From the NCBI RefSeq assembly GCF_041820985.1, contig NZ_JBGUAU010000025.1:1-64000 (forward strand): DNA of 64,000 nucleotides. Direction: 5' to 3'. How positions within the stretch are numbered: position 1 is the stretch's first letter; each line of letters starts with the position of its first letter. The notes beneath the pieces were generated by a model that did not search any database, was not told where the DNA came from, and saw only the letters and a program-made list of their open reading frames with translations. Origin of the DNA: Evansella sp041820985. GTDB taxonomy: Bacteria; Bacillota; Bacilli; Bacillales; Salisediminibacteriaceae. Both the position numbers and the translations under genes were made by a program. Below, one piece after another: positions 41,554-50,203 of the stretch.

Positions 41554-41736
41554 TTATACAGTACCGCCCGAGTTTGGGAATATAATAGAATACAAAGTCA
41601 TAATAGAAAACCATCCAAAAACAGCGATTGTTAATGCTGCGTATCCTACAGCAAAAAAGTTTTTACGTTTTAATTCACGAACTAAACCAATTGCTGATAA
41701 GATTGTGATTAGTAGAAAAATAATTGCTAACTCCAT
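41554..41736 (-). CDS. yqgW: DUF2759 membrane protein YqgW
   Basis: A 60-aa protein with two hydrophobic segments separated by VRELKRKNFFAVGYA, the DUF2759 pattern, and a short C-terminal tail FPNSGGTV. AAGGAGG precedes the ATG. The position between yqgV and yqgX matches B. subtilis. Function unknown. Confidence 0.85.
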   Translation of the reverse strand: MELAIIFLLITILSAIGLVRELKRKNFFAVGYAALTIAVFGWFSIMTLYSIIFPNSGGTV

Positions 41737-41950
41737 TGTGAGAGCCTCCTTATAATATGTAATAACTAATTTTTCTTTAAACTCTAATAGTTTTTCTTCT
41801 AAGTAGTATAACCATAAAATACATTTTATATTTTACTGCTTTTTTTCCTGTTTGTCGAGTAAAACAGTGATGAAATCTCTTGAAGAGAGAAGTTGCAAGG
41901 TTTCTTCATACCATTGTAAAATATATGTACAACTAAAGGAGGGTATGCAA

Positions 41951-42592
41951 GTGAAGTGGAAGCAAATAGCATTAGGTCCGTTACAAACGAACGGTTACAT
42001 TCTTTTTCAAGAAAATGGAACTGGAGTAATGATTGATCCAGGAGGAGATAGTGAAAAATTAATTCAACTGTTACATAGGGATGGGATAAAAATAAAAGGT
42101 ATTCTTTTAACTCATGCTCATTTTGATCATATAGGAGCTGTAGATGATATAAGAAAGGAATTTGAAGCGCCTGTATATATCCACCAGAATGAAGCGGACT
42201 GGCTGAGTGATCCTAACCTAAATGGCTCTGGATTATTTTCTGGGATTGAAAAAATAATAATAGATAAACCTGACCGTTTACTTACGTCGGAAGCTCCTCT
42301 AAAAATTGAATCATTTGAATTTCAAATATATGAAACACCTGGACATTCACCAGGCAGTGTCTCTTTTTATATTCCTGAAGAAAAAATTATATTTTCTGGA
42401 GACGTACTGTTTCACGGTGGTGTTGGGAGAACAGATCTTCCAGGAGGAGACCATGAAACATTAATGAATACAATTCATAATAAAATGCTCTCGTTACCAG
42501 ACGAAACAATAGTAGCTAATGGACATGGGCCTGTTACAACCATTGGACAAGAAAAGGAAATAAATCCGTTTATTAATGGATTTGGTTGGTGA
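41951..42592 (+). CDS. yqgX: Metallo-beta-lactamase-fold hydrolase YqgX
   Basis: This 213-aa protein starts KWKQIALGPLQTNGYIL and carries the metal site THAHFDHIGAVDD, ETPGHSPGSVSFY, FSGDVLFHGGVGRTDLPGGD and NGHGPVTTIGQE, the glyoxalase II-like family. Probable thiol-ester hydrolase (possibly bacillithiol conjugates); substrate unproven. Start GTG 41951 with AAAGGAGGG upstream; the frame is open further back, but nothing suitable precedes it. Confidence 0.88.
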   Translation: MKWKQIALGPLQTNGYILFQENGTGVMIDPGGDSEKLIQLLHRDGIKIKGILLTHAHFDHIGAVDDIRKEFEAPVYIHQNEADWLSDPNLNGSGLFSGIEKIIIDKPDRLLTSEAPLKIESFEFQIYETPGHSPGSVSFYIPEEKIIFSGDVLFHGGVGRTDLPGGDHETLMNTIHNKMLSLPDETIVANGHGPVTTIGQEKEINPFINGFGW

Positions 42593-42682
42593 TACCTAAA
42601 ATAGTATCGTAATAACTGTATTGATTTCTTTATTTTCGTATACATTAAGGATAGAAATGGAAATAAAGGAGGGCTATCTTCA

Positions 42683-42862
42683 ATGGATATTACAATTATT
42701 GGATTGTCAATGGAGACAGTTGTTTTAATGTTATTGACTATTAGTATAGTAAGTTCAGGAGTAATGATCATTCTCTGGGCAAAACAACTTAAGAGTATGG
42801 ATGATGTAGACGATAAACCATTTTCATTTTTAGACGAAGAAGAAGAGGACATATATACTTAG
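42683..42862 (+). CDS. Small single-pass membrane protein with acidic tail
   Basis: A 59-aa protein: one membrane segment (residues 8-31, VVLMLLTISIVSSGVMIIL), the basic KQLK, then an acidic C-terminal tail (DDVDDKPFSF and EEEE). AAAGGAGGG with 8-nt spacing precedes the ATG, strong evidence that it is translated. No family recognised. Confidence 0.68.
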   Translation: MDITIIGLSMETVVLMLLTISIVSSGVMIILWAKQLKSMDDVDDKPFSFLDEEEEDIYT

Positions 42863-42883
42863 ACCTTATGTAAGTGATTTTCA

Positions 42884-43128
42884 TCATGGTGGATAAAAAT
42901 ACGTTATGAAGTTTTTAGTACCACTCATTTTCTATGGAATGAGCACAAGTCCACGAACTTCAATGGGAAGTAGAATAGAGGCGAGACAACATAGCGACGT
43001 AGTCGTGAAGGTGGCTCGGCAACTCCCTGCAGGAAAGGCATGGACTGGAGCGAATGGAAGTATAAACTAACAAGTTAGTAATACTAGATAGGTTTTACTA
43101 GCACTAACTCGCGTATTTTCAGGGTGGT
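42884..43128. repeat. MITE-like intergenic repeat, TIR type (copy 3)
   Basis: About 245 bp aligned end to end with 37080-37325: left AAAAATACGTTATGAAGT, right CGCGTATTTTCAGGG. The middle differs (ACATAGCGACGTAGTCG insert in the core). It shares ATGGAATGAGC and GGAGCGAATGGAA. Non-coding; it fills the gap between the small membrane gene and the methyltransferase. Confidence 0.8.
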
Positions 43129-43156
43129 ACAAAGAGATGTATGGAAAATAAAAAAA

Positions 43157-43191
43157 ATGACCTTCTATGGGGAACATAGAAGGTCGTTTGG
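43157..43191 (+). terminator. Hairpin, possible terminator
   Basis: GACCTTCTATG and CATAGAAGGTC form a perfect 11-bp stem, but the tail GTTTGGGG has few T, so function as terminator is uncertain. It lies 180 bp ahead of the methyltransferase gene. Confidence 0.5.
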
Positions 43192-43373
43192 GGAGTTAAT
43201 CAAGTATCAATGAACTTTGAGGGGGGAGGGGGAACTCCCGAAGATCATTGTTCTACTGACATATTTATTATAATTGGACATTAACACTATGTCAACAGTG
43301 TTTAATGCGTATCGTTTTTTTAGTTCCTGCAATTTATATACTAAAACTGTTGTATTAAGGGAGAGTTTTATAA

Positions 43374-44507
43374 GTGGATATAAAACAGAAAATAAGTCTG
43401 AAAAAAAAGCCTTTAAGTTACTCAGACTATATTACAATAGCTTTATATGATGAAGATATTGGGTATTATATGAATTCGAATACAAAACTAGGGAAAGATG
43501 GTGATTTTTATACAAGTAATCATGTACACCCTGTTTTTCAAAAGACATTTGCAAAATTTTTTGTGGATATAATAAAAAAAGAGAACTTAACTCCAACTAT
43601 TTGCGAATGGGGTGCTGGAGATGGACGATTTGCGTTTGAGGTTCTATCTTATTTACGAGACACAGAAAAAGATCTCTATAAGGAATGCACATATCTAATT
43701 ATAGAAGCAAGTACATATCATCAGAGTATTTTAGAGGGAAAATTAGCTGACTTTTCAGGAAAATTTTCAGTTTTTCGTAATTTAGAAGAAGCGAAGGAAC
43801 AATGGTCGACTTTTGAGGGAATAGTTTTTTCAAATGAGTTCTTTGATGCGTTGCCTGTCCATGTTGTCGAGAAAAAAGAAGATACATTGTGTGAAGTCAT
43901 GGTAGATATTAACTCGCAAGGAGAATTGTCCGAGGTGTATAGTCCTTGTCAAAATGAAGAACTTCAGCACTGGTTGGAAGAGTATGGTCCAATGTTACCG
44001 AACAATCATCGTATGGAAGTTTGTTTACATATGAAAAAGTGGATATCCTTAATAGCTAATTGGATGACAAAAGGTATGATTGTCTCCGTTGACTATGGAT
44101 ACTCGAATGAGGAACTATTACAGAATGAAAGACGAGAAGGTTCCTTAAGAGGATATTACAAGCACCAGATGATTCACAATCCATTAGATTTTCCAGGGGA
44201 AATGGATTTAACACACCATATTCAATGGGATGCTTATCAACTACTTATGAAGAAAAATGGATTTGAAGAAGTTTTTCACAGTACACAAGACCAGTTTCTT
44301 TTAAAAGCTGGGTTATTTAGTTTTTTACAAGAAAACCAAAATCTAAATCCGTTTTCAGAGTCGTATAAACAAAATCGTGCAATACAGTCTCTCGTGTATC
44401 CAGGGGGGATTAGTAGTACGTTTCATGTAAGTATTCAAAGCATAAACCTGGAGAAAAAAGATAATTATAGCATGTTTAAAGATGATCCTTATCAGATCAA
44501 TGAATAA
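43374..44507 (+). CDS. MidA/NDUFAF7-family SAM-dependent methyltransferase
   Basis: A 377-aa protein of the DUF185 family. The N-terminal part has PLSYSDYITIALYDEDIGYYM and DGDFYTSNHVHPVFQ, the family signature, followed by the SAM-binding motif ICEWGAGDGRFAFEVL and the FSNEFFDALPVH loop. In mitochondria NDUFAF7 methylates an arginine of complex I; the bacterial target is unknown. Start GTG with GGGAGAG upstream. Ends at a bidirectional terminator shared with yqgY. Confidence 0.85.
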   Translation: MDIKQKISLKKKPLSYSDYITIALYDEDIGYYMNSNTKLGKDGDFYTSNHVHPVFQKTFAKFFVDIIKKENLTPTICEWGAGDGRFAFEVLSYLRDTEKDLYKECTYLIIEASTYHQSILEGKLADFSGKFSVFRNLEEAKEQWSTFEGIVFSNEFFDALPVHVVEKKEDTLCEVMVDINSQGELSEVYSPCQNEELQHWLEEYGPMLPNNHRMEVCLHMKKWISLIANWMTKGMIVSVDYGYSNEELLQNERREGSLRGYYKHQMIHNPLDFPGEMDLTHHIQWDAYQLLMKKNGFEEVFHSTQDQFLLKAGLFSFLQENQNLNPFSESYKQNRAIQSLVYPGGISSTFHVSIQSINLEKKDNYSMFKDDPYQINE

Positions 44508-44520
44508 GATTTTTATATAC

Positions 44521-44557
44521 AATAAGCCCCTGAATACTAATGTATCAGGGGCTTATT
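44521..44557. terminator. Bidirectional terminator, methyltransferase / yqgY
   Basis: AATAAGCCCCTGA and TCAGGGGCTTATT form a 13-bp perfect stem. Confidence 0.88.
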
Positions 44558-44571
44558 ATTTGATCAGAAGA

Positions 44572-44817
44572 TTAATGTCCTCCGATGCCAGGAACTAAGA
44601 AGAATGTAGAGTATACAGTGAAACCTACGAAAAATAATGTTAAGTAGGCACCGAAAATATACACGTATGCTCTTTCAGATAGTTTTAAATAACTAAGTGC
44701 TAAAAAAGCACCTGTTTGTCCGAAGAACAGTATCGCCATTTCATTCATATTCCCAACCATAAACAAAACTGCAAAAATCCCAGTCCAGAAGCTAATAACA
44801 CGGAACATACGATCCAA
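44572..44817 (-). CDS. yqgY: DUF2626 membrane protein YqgY
   Basis: An 81-aa protein with two to three hydrophobic segments: MFRVISFWTGIFAVLFMVGN, then LFFGQTGAFLALSYLKLSERAY, the DUF2626/YqgY pattern. Start TTG with GGAGGG 7 nt upstream. Function unknown. Confidence 0.85.
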   Translation of the reverse strand: MDRMFRVISFWTGIFAVLFMVGNMNEMAILFFGQTGAFLALSYLKLSERAYVYIFGAYLTLFFVGFTVYSTFFLVPGIGGH

Positions 44818-44940
44818 GACGCTTCCCTCCTTTATGTAGCTGTACCTTTATATAATATGTCTAAAATAGTACACTTTATTATAAAACGAATACAGCTTAA
44901 TGTAAAATAGAAACTTTTTTACATGTGAGAAAGTTGAAAC

Positions 44941-45654
44941 TTATTCATTTTTAGGTAGAACAATTGTTGTATACGTACAAGCCATTTCATTTTTTTGAAA
45001 CATTCTCGACTCTTCCTTTAGCTTAATTTCACCAAAAAACAACTCGAAAATTCCATTTATCATTGCGTGGTGCATTTTACAAACTGCAAAGGTATTCTTA
45101 GCTATTTCTTTAAATGTGCAATTATAGATGCGGAAAACGATCTCATTTTTATCATCATCATAGTGAATTTCAGGATTTAGCCCTTGGTTTAAAGCTATTT
45201 TCTCAATAAATGTAACTTTTTCTTTTGGGTCCATTTGTTGTATATTTTGATCAAGCGACCCTAAGTATGACTTTGCTGACTCTAGACCAAATCGTCTTCC
45301 AGTTTCCACTAATGCCTCTTCACCAGCTTTCCCGAGAGATGCTAACGTTTCAATGGCAATCTCGGAAAGTCTCTGATAATCACGATATGGGAATTGGAGA
45401 CTTACTACTTCTTCTGATAGATGATAGAAACGACTTGGTCTTCCACCTTTCCCTGTTTTTTTTGTATCGGATACTAGCATGTTAACATCTTCTAATTTTG
45501 TTAGATGAAGACGAGCAACGTTAGCATGTATTTTAAATGTATCTGCTATTTCTTGAACTGTTACATCACGATGTTGACGTGAAACATACTGATAAATTGA
45601 AAAGCGTGTAGGGTCTGATAATACACCGGTAATCTTTAAAGTCTGTTGTTCCAT
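44941..45654 (-). CDS. ArsR-like winged-helix regulator with a Cys-containing sensor domain
   Basis: The 237-aa protein has an N-terminal winged helix (TGVLSDPTRFSIYQYVSR, then VQEIADTFKIHANVARLHLTKLEDVNML, wing TGKGGRPSRFYHL). The C-terminal domain holds the segment NCTFKEIAKNTFAVC, i.e. two cysteines spaced by 12, then KMHHAMINGIFELFFGE. This resembles the SufR-type arrangement C-x12-C that binds an iron-sulfur cluster, though the remaining SufR cysteines are not seen. ATG after AGGAGTGG. It lies upstream of the ytxH gene in the opposite direction. The target is unknown. Confidence 0.75.
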   Translation of the reverse strand: MEQQTLKITGVLSDPTRFSIYQYVSRQHRDVTVQEIADTFKIHANVARLHLTKLEDVNMLVSDTKKTGKGGRPSRFYHLSEEVVSLQFPYRDYQRLSEIAIETLASLGKAGEEALVETGRRFGLESAKSYLGSLDQNIQQMDPKEKVTFIEKIALNQGLNPEIHYDDDKNEIVFRIYNCTFKEIAKNTFAVCKMHHAMINGIFELFFGEIKLKEESRMFQKNEMACTYTTIVLPKNE

Positions 45655-45899
45655 CACGATCCACTCCTATCATTAACTATTTCTTATTATAGTATAGGTA
45701 AAAATAGAAATAAATGCATTTTCAATTTATTAAACTGTTTTATATGAGAAAGTCATAAAATGTTCACGAAAGGATCTTAGGTATTTTTTGGAACATTTAG
45801 AATAATTTTTATGTTATAGTGGAAAAGTAGATGTTTAAAAGTAAAGGATTAGTGGAAAAGAAAGAGTAATTACTAATGATTTAAGAGAGGATGTTTCAC

Positions 45900-46340
45900 A
45901 TGAGTAAAATGGATACGAAGGATTTTTTAATTGGTACAGTTATTGGAGGAATTTTAGGTGCTTCTGCTGCAATGTTATTAGCTCCTAAGTCTGGGAAAGA
46001 ACTACGATCTGATTTAAATGAGAAAGCTTCTACAGCAAAAGACAAAACAGTAGAATTTACAAATACAGCAATGGAAAAAGGGAATGAATATAGCCAATTA
46101 GCTAAAGAAAAGTCAGCACAATGGACACAAGTAGCGAAAGATCAATGGGATAAAGTAGCGGACAAGACCCAAACCGTGACGGAAAAAGTAACAAGCATAA
46201 GTGAAGAATTATCAAATGACATAAAAGAAATTGTGGAGAACCAAAAAGAAGAAGGAAAGCAATTGGCGGAGGAAGTAGTAAATGAAATAGAAGATACAAA
46301 AGAAAAATTGAAAGATGATCTAGAGGAAGTAAAAAATTAA
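45900..46340 (+). CDS. YtxH-domain protein
   Basis: The 146-aa protein starts with a glycine-rich membrane segment (DFLIGTVIGGILGASAAMLLAPKSGKELR), the YtxH signature, followed by ~100 residues of highly charged helix with Lys/Glu heptads (EKASTAKDKTVEF, VTEKVTSIS). YtxH proteins are general-stress linked in B. subtilis (ytxGHJ, sigma-B/H). ATG 45900 is preceded by GAGAGGATG. Confidence 0.82.
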   Translation: MSKMDTKDFLIGTVIGGILGASAAMLLAPKSGKELRSDLNEKASTAKDKTVEFTNTAMEKGNEYSQLAKEKSAQWTQVAKDQWDKVADKTQTVTEKVTSISEELSNDIKEIVENQKEEGKQLAEEVVNEIEDTKEKLKDDLEEVKN

Positions 46341-46360
46341 ATGGTAAATTAGCGTATTAA

Positions 46361-46391
46361 AAAAGTGTGACACATTGTCACACTTTTTTTA
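46361..46391 (+). terminator. Terminator after the ytxH gene
   Basis: AAAAGTGTGACA and TGTCACACTTTTTTT form a perfect stem around CAT. Confidence 0.92.
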
Positions 46392-46443
46392 GTTGGAGTA
46401 AACCGTATTGTTTTGGAACTATTTTGGTTTACTCGGTATGTAT

Positions 46444-46518
46444 TGGCTGGGATGGCAGGATTCGAACCTACGCATAACGAAGTCAAAGTCCGTTGCCTTA
46501 CCACTTGGCTACATCCCA
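46444..46518 (-). tRNA. tRNA-Gln (TTG)
   Basis: On the minus strand: acceptor TGGGATG/CATCCCA, D-arm AGCCAAGTGGTAAGGC, anticodon loop CTTTGAC (anticodon TTG), T-arm GTAGGTTCGAATCCTGC and encoded GCCA end; 75 nt. The T at position 1 is normal for Bacillus tRNA-Gln. Confidence 0.95.
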
Positions 46519-46539
46519 TTGAATTAATGGAACAGTATA

Positions 46540-46610
46540 TATGATTGCACGAAAAAAAAAAAATATACATTTTTTTTTTTTTGAAAAAAAGGATTCCTTA
46601 AAAACATGTC
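46540..46610 (+). promoter_or_regulatory. Poly-A/poly-T region ahead of comGA, candidate ComK boxes
   Basis: A run of about 14 A, ATATAC, a run of about 13 T, then GAAAAAAA. AAATATACATTTT is one base off the AAAA-N5-TTTT ComK half box, and the homopolymer runs give several overlapping near-matches. ComK activates comG in B. subtilis. The low complexity makes the match easy to obtain by chance. Confidence 0.4.
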
Positions 46611-46664
46611 GAATTTGTTATTTGATTCACAATATAATTTTAAAAAATGGTGGTGGTATATGGA

Positions 46665-47744
46665 ATGGATGTAGAAAAGAAAATAAAAGAAATTTTAACA
46701 ACAGCTGTAAAGTTTCGTGCCTCAGATATTCACTTTGTACCAATGGAAAGAAATGCAGTTATCCGTTTTCGTATTGATGGTAACTTAGTTGAAATGGAAA
46801 AACTTCCAATATCGTTTATCGTAAAACTCATTAATCATCTAAAGTTCATCTCTAAAATGGATGTTGGTGAGCGTAGGCGTCCTCAAAATACGTCCATTGA
46901 TATTTCGCTTGTAAATAAAACGTACTCCATTCGGCTTTCAACTTTTCCTTCAACAGCATATGAAACCCTTGTGATTCGTTTATTCCCCTATGAAAATCAT
47001 CAATCTTTACATCAACTTTCTTTATTTCCTAAACAAGCAATAAAATTACTTAATATGATACGTGCTTCAAATGGGTTAATAATTATATGTGGCCCTACAG
47101 GAACTGGTAAGACAACAACATTATACTCTCTCCTCCACTCGAGCTTTTATGCTTGGAGACGGAATATAATTACATTGGAAGATCCAGTAGAACAGAAGCA
47201 TGGGGATTTTTTACAAATGGAAATAAATGAACGAGCTGGTGTAACTTATGCCAGCGGTCTTCGTAGTCTCCTTCGACACGATCCAGACATTATTATGATT
47301 GGAGAAATAAGAGATGCAGAAACAGCTAAAATGGCTATAAGGTCTGCTTTAACAGGACATCTCGTTTTTTCCACTCTTCATAGTAAAAACTCTATTAGTG
47401 CTTTAAGAAGGTTACATGAATTAGGGATAAGTGTTATGGATTTGAAGGATACAGTAACGGGAATTGTGGCTCAACAATTAGTTAATATAGTTTGTCCATA
47501 TTGTGGAAGCAGTTGTAGTAAATTTTGTAAAAGAGAACGCACAAGAAGGAGGGGAGCAATATATGAAATCTTGACAGACAATAATTTGAGAGATGCAATA
47601 GCTTGTTTAGATCACGATGGAAATCACGAGGGAGGAAAGTTGAAAATTACCACTTTAGATAATCTAGTTTGTAAAGGAATAGCATTAGGGTTTATTCCTG
47701 AAGATGAACATAGCATTCCTGAATGGGGTGGTAAAATTAAATGA
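46665..47744 (+). CDS. comGA: Competence pseudopilus ATPase ComGA
   Basis: The 359-aa secretion-type ATPase powers assembly of the competence pseudopilus on the cytoplasmic membrane face. It has an N-terminal FRASDIHFVPMERNAVIRFRIDG region, Walker A CGPTGTGKTTTLYS, Asp box and Walker B IMIGEIRDAETA, HLVFSTLHSK, and a Cys-rich segment CPYCGSSCSKFC near residue 285. Length agrees with B. subtilis (356). The ATG is preceded by GGTGGTGG; two in-frame upstream ATGs have poorer sites. It overlaps comGB by 4 nt. Confidence 0.93.
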   Translation: MDVEKKIKEILTTAVKFRASDIHFVPMERNAVIRFRIDGNLVEMEKLPISFIVKLINHLKFISKMDVGERRRPQNTSIDISLVNKTYSIRLSTFPSTAYETLVIRLFPYENHQSLHQLSLFPKQAIKLLNMIRASNGLIIICGPTGTGKTTTLYSLLHSSFYAWRRNIITLEDPVEQKHGDFLQMEINERAGVTYASGLRSLLRHDPDIIMIGEIRDAETAKMAIRSALTGHLVFSTLHSKNSISALRRLHELGISVMDLKDTVTGIVAQQLVNIVCPYCGSSCSKFCKRERTRRRGAIYEILTDNNLRDAIACLDHDGNHEGGKLKITTLDNLVCKGIALGFIPEDEHSIPEWGGKIK

Positions 47745-48763
47745 AAAAAATATTTCGTAACGATTTAGAACGAAGCGATTGGCTTCTTCAGTTAGATGGG
47801 CTTTTACAGGAAGGGTTTAGTTTGTCTGAAGCACTTACTTTGTTAGCAACATACCAAACTGGAAAAAAGAAAGAGTGGTCTATTCACGTCTACGAATCAT
47901 TATTAGATGGAAATGATTTTTCTAGCCAATTGTTACATGCTGGTTATACGCGTGAAGTAGTAAGTTCTATGTTTTTCTCGGAAAATTATGGTAATTTGCA
48001 AGAAGGGATCAAGAAGGGAGCGGGCATCCTAAAAAATAAATATGATTTAGTAAGTAAAGGTAAAAAACTATTACAGTACCCTGTTTTTTTAATAATTCTT
48101 TTGCTCGTATTGGTATCAATTTTAGCTGAAGGTGTATTCCCTCAATTTCAAGCCTTTTTTCAGTCGAACAATCAGCACCTACCGTGGATTACTCAGTTGG
48201 TAATTTCTACCGTTACATTCTTCCAATTTCCTTTTTTATTATACTTTCTATTGGTATGTTTTCTTATAGCGGCTTGTCTGAAAAAAACGTCCATTCATAA
48301 CAAAAGGAATATTTTGCTTAAAATACCAATAATCAAAGATATTATGAAAACCGTATACACGTACCATTTTGTTTCTCAATTATCCCCAATTCTAAAAAGT
48401 GGACTGTCTTTATTTGAATCATTGAAACTATTAGAGAAGAACTCGAAAGTAGCATTTATCCAAAGTGAGTCTTCCGTTTTATTACAAGAACTAAGGCAAG
48501 GTACTCCTTTCTCAGAAAGTGTACTTAATCGTGGGATGTATGAAACACAATTACCGGCAATGATTCGTCTAGGAGAAGCAAAAGGTAGTGTAGGTGATGA
48601 GTTGGAAAGATACGGAAACTTTTTGATGAGGAAATTATATGAACGTTCAGAACGAGTTTTAATTGTCATGCAGCCTCTTATATATGGAATAATAGGTTTT
48701 ATTGTGATGGTGTTATTCTTGTCCATGATGATGCCAATATTTAATATAGTAGATAGCTGGTAA
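47741..48763 (+). CDS. comGB: Competence pseudopilus membrane platform ComGB
   Basis: The 340-aa integral membrane protein of the type II secretion F family has two GspF domains (LLQEGFSLSEALTLLATY and SPILKSGLSLFESLKLLEKN), each with helix bundles, and three membrane segments (about 112-130, 155-180, 315-335). It overlaps comGA. In B. subtilis comGC follows immediately; here 357 bp including a minus-strand small ORF separate them. Confidence 0.93.
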   Translation: MKKIFRNDLERSDWLLQLDGLLQEGFSLSEALTLLATYQTGKKKEWSIHVYESLLDGNDFSSQLLHAGYTREVVSSMFFSENYGNLQEGIKKGAGILKNKYDLVSKGKKLLQYPVFLIILLLVLVSILAEGVFPQFQAFFQSNNQHLPWITQLVISTVTFFQFPFLLYFLLVCFLIAACLKKTSIHNKRNILLKIPIIKDIMKTVYTYHFVSQLSPILKSGLSLFESLKLLEKNSKVAFIQSESSVLLQELRQGTPFSESVLNRGMYETQLPAMIRLGEAKGSVGDELERYGNFLMRKLYERSERVLIVMQPLIYGIIGFIVMVLFLSMMMPIFNIVDSW

Positions 48764-48769
48764 GAAAAG

Positions 48770-48806
48770 GATTAAAAAACCCTCCCTAGTGAGAACTAAG
48801 GAGGTC
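48770..48806 (-). terminator. Terminator of the minus-strand small ORF in comG
   Basis: On the minus strand CCTCCTTAGT and ACTAGGGAGG flank TCTC and are followed by GTTTTTTAAT. The reverse direction has no T-run, so comG read-through on the plus strand would not be stopped by it efficiently. Confidence 0.72.
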
Positions 48807-48823
48807 ATGTTTAAAAATATTTT

Positions 48824-48970
48824 TCACTCATTTCCGACTCTTGTAATTTCATCTTTTAAACTACTTTCGCTTACCCATTTTAATAAATTCAATTCTTTTA
48901 AAGTGAGTGTTCTGCCTAACCCATCCTTGAATTCTTTTGTTAATTCCGTATAGAGCTGTTGATTAAGCAA
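48824..48970 (-). CDS. Small ORF inserted between comGB and comGC
   Basis: A 48-aa product, MLNQQLYTELTKEFKDGLGR then TLTLKELNLLKWVSESSLKD, soluble, helical, with no membrane segment; a short family member could have been missed because of its size. Start TTG with GGGGGGAAG six bases upstream, a TATAAT (minus strand, 49029-49034) about 58 bp before the start, and its own terminator, so it has the full anatomy of a gene. I recognise no family. It would be transcribed opposite to comG. Confidence 0.58.
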   Translation of the reverse strand: MLNQQLYTELTKEFKDGLGRTLTLKELNLLKWVSESSLKDEITRVGNE

Positions 48971-49120
48971 TAACTTCCCCCCAATACAGTTGTTTTGAGT
49001 AATTGAATGTAAGTAATATTTATTATTTATTATAGCGTAAATAGTATTAAAATGATATAAATTATCGTTAATTTATAATCACATCTTCTAATTTTCATAA
49101 TATGAAAGGGGTTTATTTTA

Positions 49121-49447
49121 ATGAATATGATAAAGAAATTTCTAACCAAATGGAGAAGAAATGAGTCAGGCTTCACATTAATTGAAATGATGATAGTGTT
49201 GGTTATCATTTCTACCCTACTTTTAATTGCAGTACCAAATTTATCAAAAAATCAGGATCTTGCTAATAATAAGGGGTGCGAAGCAACGAAAGACCTAATT
49301 CGAGCTCAATTAATTTCCTATGAGATAGAAAAGAACATAAAAGTTACTGATTTGGAAGTCTTAGTAACTGAAGAGTATGTCGATACAATTATCTGCCCAA
49401 ATAGTAGTACGAAACTAACGTTAGCGGACTTGTCGAAAAAAAGATGA
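49121..49447 (+). CDS. comGC: Major pseudopilin ComGC
   Basis: This 108-aa pseudopilin has the prepilin cleavage site NESGFTLIEMM (cut after Gly) and hydrophobic helix IVLVIISTLLLIAVPNL. It also has a pair of cysteines (GCEATK and IICPN) for the intramolecular disulfide. Main structural subunit of the competence pseudopilus. AAAGGGG precedes the ATG. It overlaps comGD by 4 nt. It may need a promoter of its own because of the inserted minus-strand gene upstream. Confidence 0.92.
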   Translation: MNMIKKFLTKWRRNESGFTLIEMMIVLVIISTLLLIAVPNLSKNQDLANNKGCEATKDLIRAQLISYEIEKNIKVTDLEVLVTEEYVDTIICPNSSTKLTLADLSKKR

Positions 49448-49884
49448 TTCGAATGAAAGATCATGGCTATACATTATTGGAGATCCTCGTAGTTCTTTTC
49501 CTTTTGTCAATTATCCTCCTGATATCTATTCCTAATTTTACTAGATCTATAAATAATAATGATGTAAATTACTTTTTTGAACAATTGGAAAAGGACTTGT
49601 ATTCAACTCAAATGAAGGCTATATCAGAAAGTCTAACATTGCGTTTTCTCTTTTCAAACGATACTTCCAAATACACAATTGTACAAGGGATAACACCTTT
49701 AGAAGAAAGGCAATTTCCGAAAGGAATGATAGTAGAGAAAGGAACGTTAGGATTAAATGATTTGCGTTTTTTACCTGTAGGCACACTTTCAAACTCTGGC
49801 TCAATATTTTTTTATTATAAGGAGGATAGGTATGAACTCATTTTTCAATTTGTGAGAGGGCGATTTTATATTGAAAAAAGATAG
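49444..49884 (+). CDS. comGD: Minor pseudopilin ComGD
   Basis: This 146-aa minor pseudopilin has the class III signal DHGYTLLEILVVLFLLSIILLISIPN; the cleavage site is HG-Y, followed by the conserved Glu5. The soluble part follows with strand-rich sequence. It overlaps comGC and comGE. Start could be the ATG three codons further in. Confidence 0.88.
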   Translation: MIRMKDHGYTLLEILVVLFLLSIILLISIPNFTRSINNNDVNYFFEQLEKDLYSTQMKAISESLTLRFLFSNDTSKYTIVQGITPLEERQFPKGMIVEKGTLGLNDLRFLPVGTLSNSGSIFFYYKEDRYELIFQFVRGRFYIEKR

Positions 49885-50203
49885 TGGTTTTTCTTTCATT
49901 GAAATAATGATTTCTCTTGTTATATTTTCAGCGACAGTTTCTATCATTATTCCAGCTATTGTAAAAGTACAGGAAGAACGTCAGAGTATTAGAGAAGAAC
50001 GATTGGCTGAAGAAATAATTCAACTAGTAATGTATCGAACTTACGTGGAGAAAGTGCCTTTTTTAAAAGAGGTTCATGTGAAACATGGAGTAACTTATTC
50101 CATTAACGTATCGGAGACCCCAAACTTAGATGGCTTATGTATTTCTTGGGAAGGAGAAAATAGAAGAGAATATGAAAGATGTTTATATAAACAAAAGAAG
50201 TGA
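49871..50203 (+). CDS. comGE: Minor pseudopilin ComGE
   Basis: This 110-aa minor pseudopilin carries the signal DSGFSFIEIMISLVIFSATVS with cleavage after Gly. Start TTG with GAGAGGG upstream, overlapping comGD by 14 nt. Confidence 0.85.
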   Translation: MKKDSGFSFIEIMISLVIFSATVSIIIPAIVKVQEERQSIREERLAEEIIQLVMYRTYVEKVPFLKEVHVKHGVTYSINVSETPNLDGLCISWEGENRREYERCLYKQKK

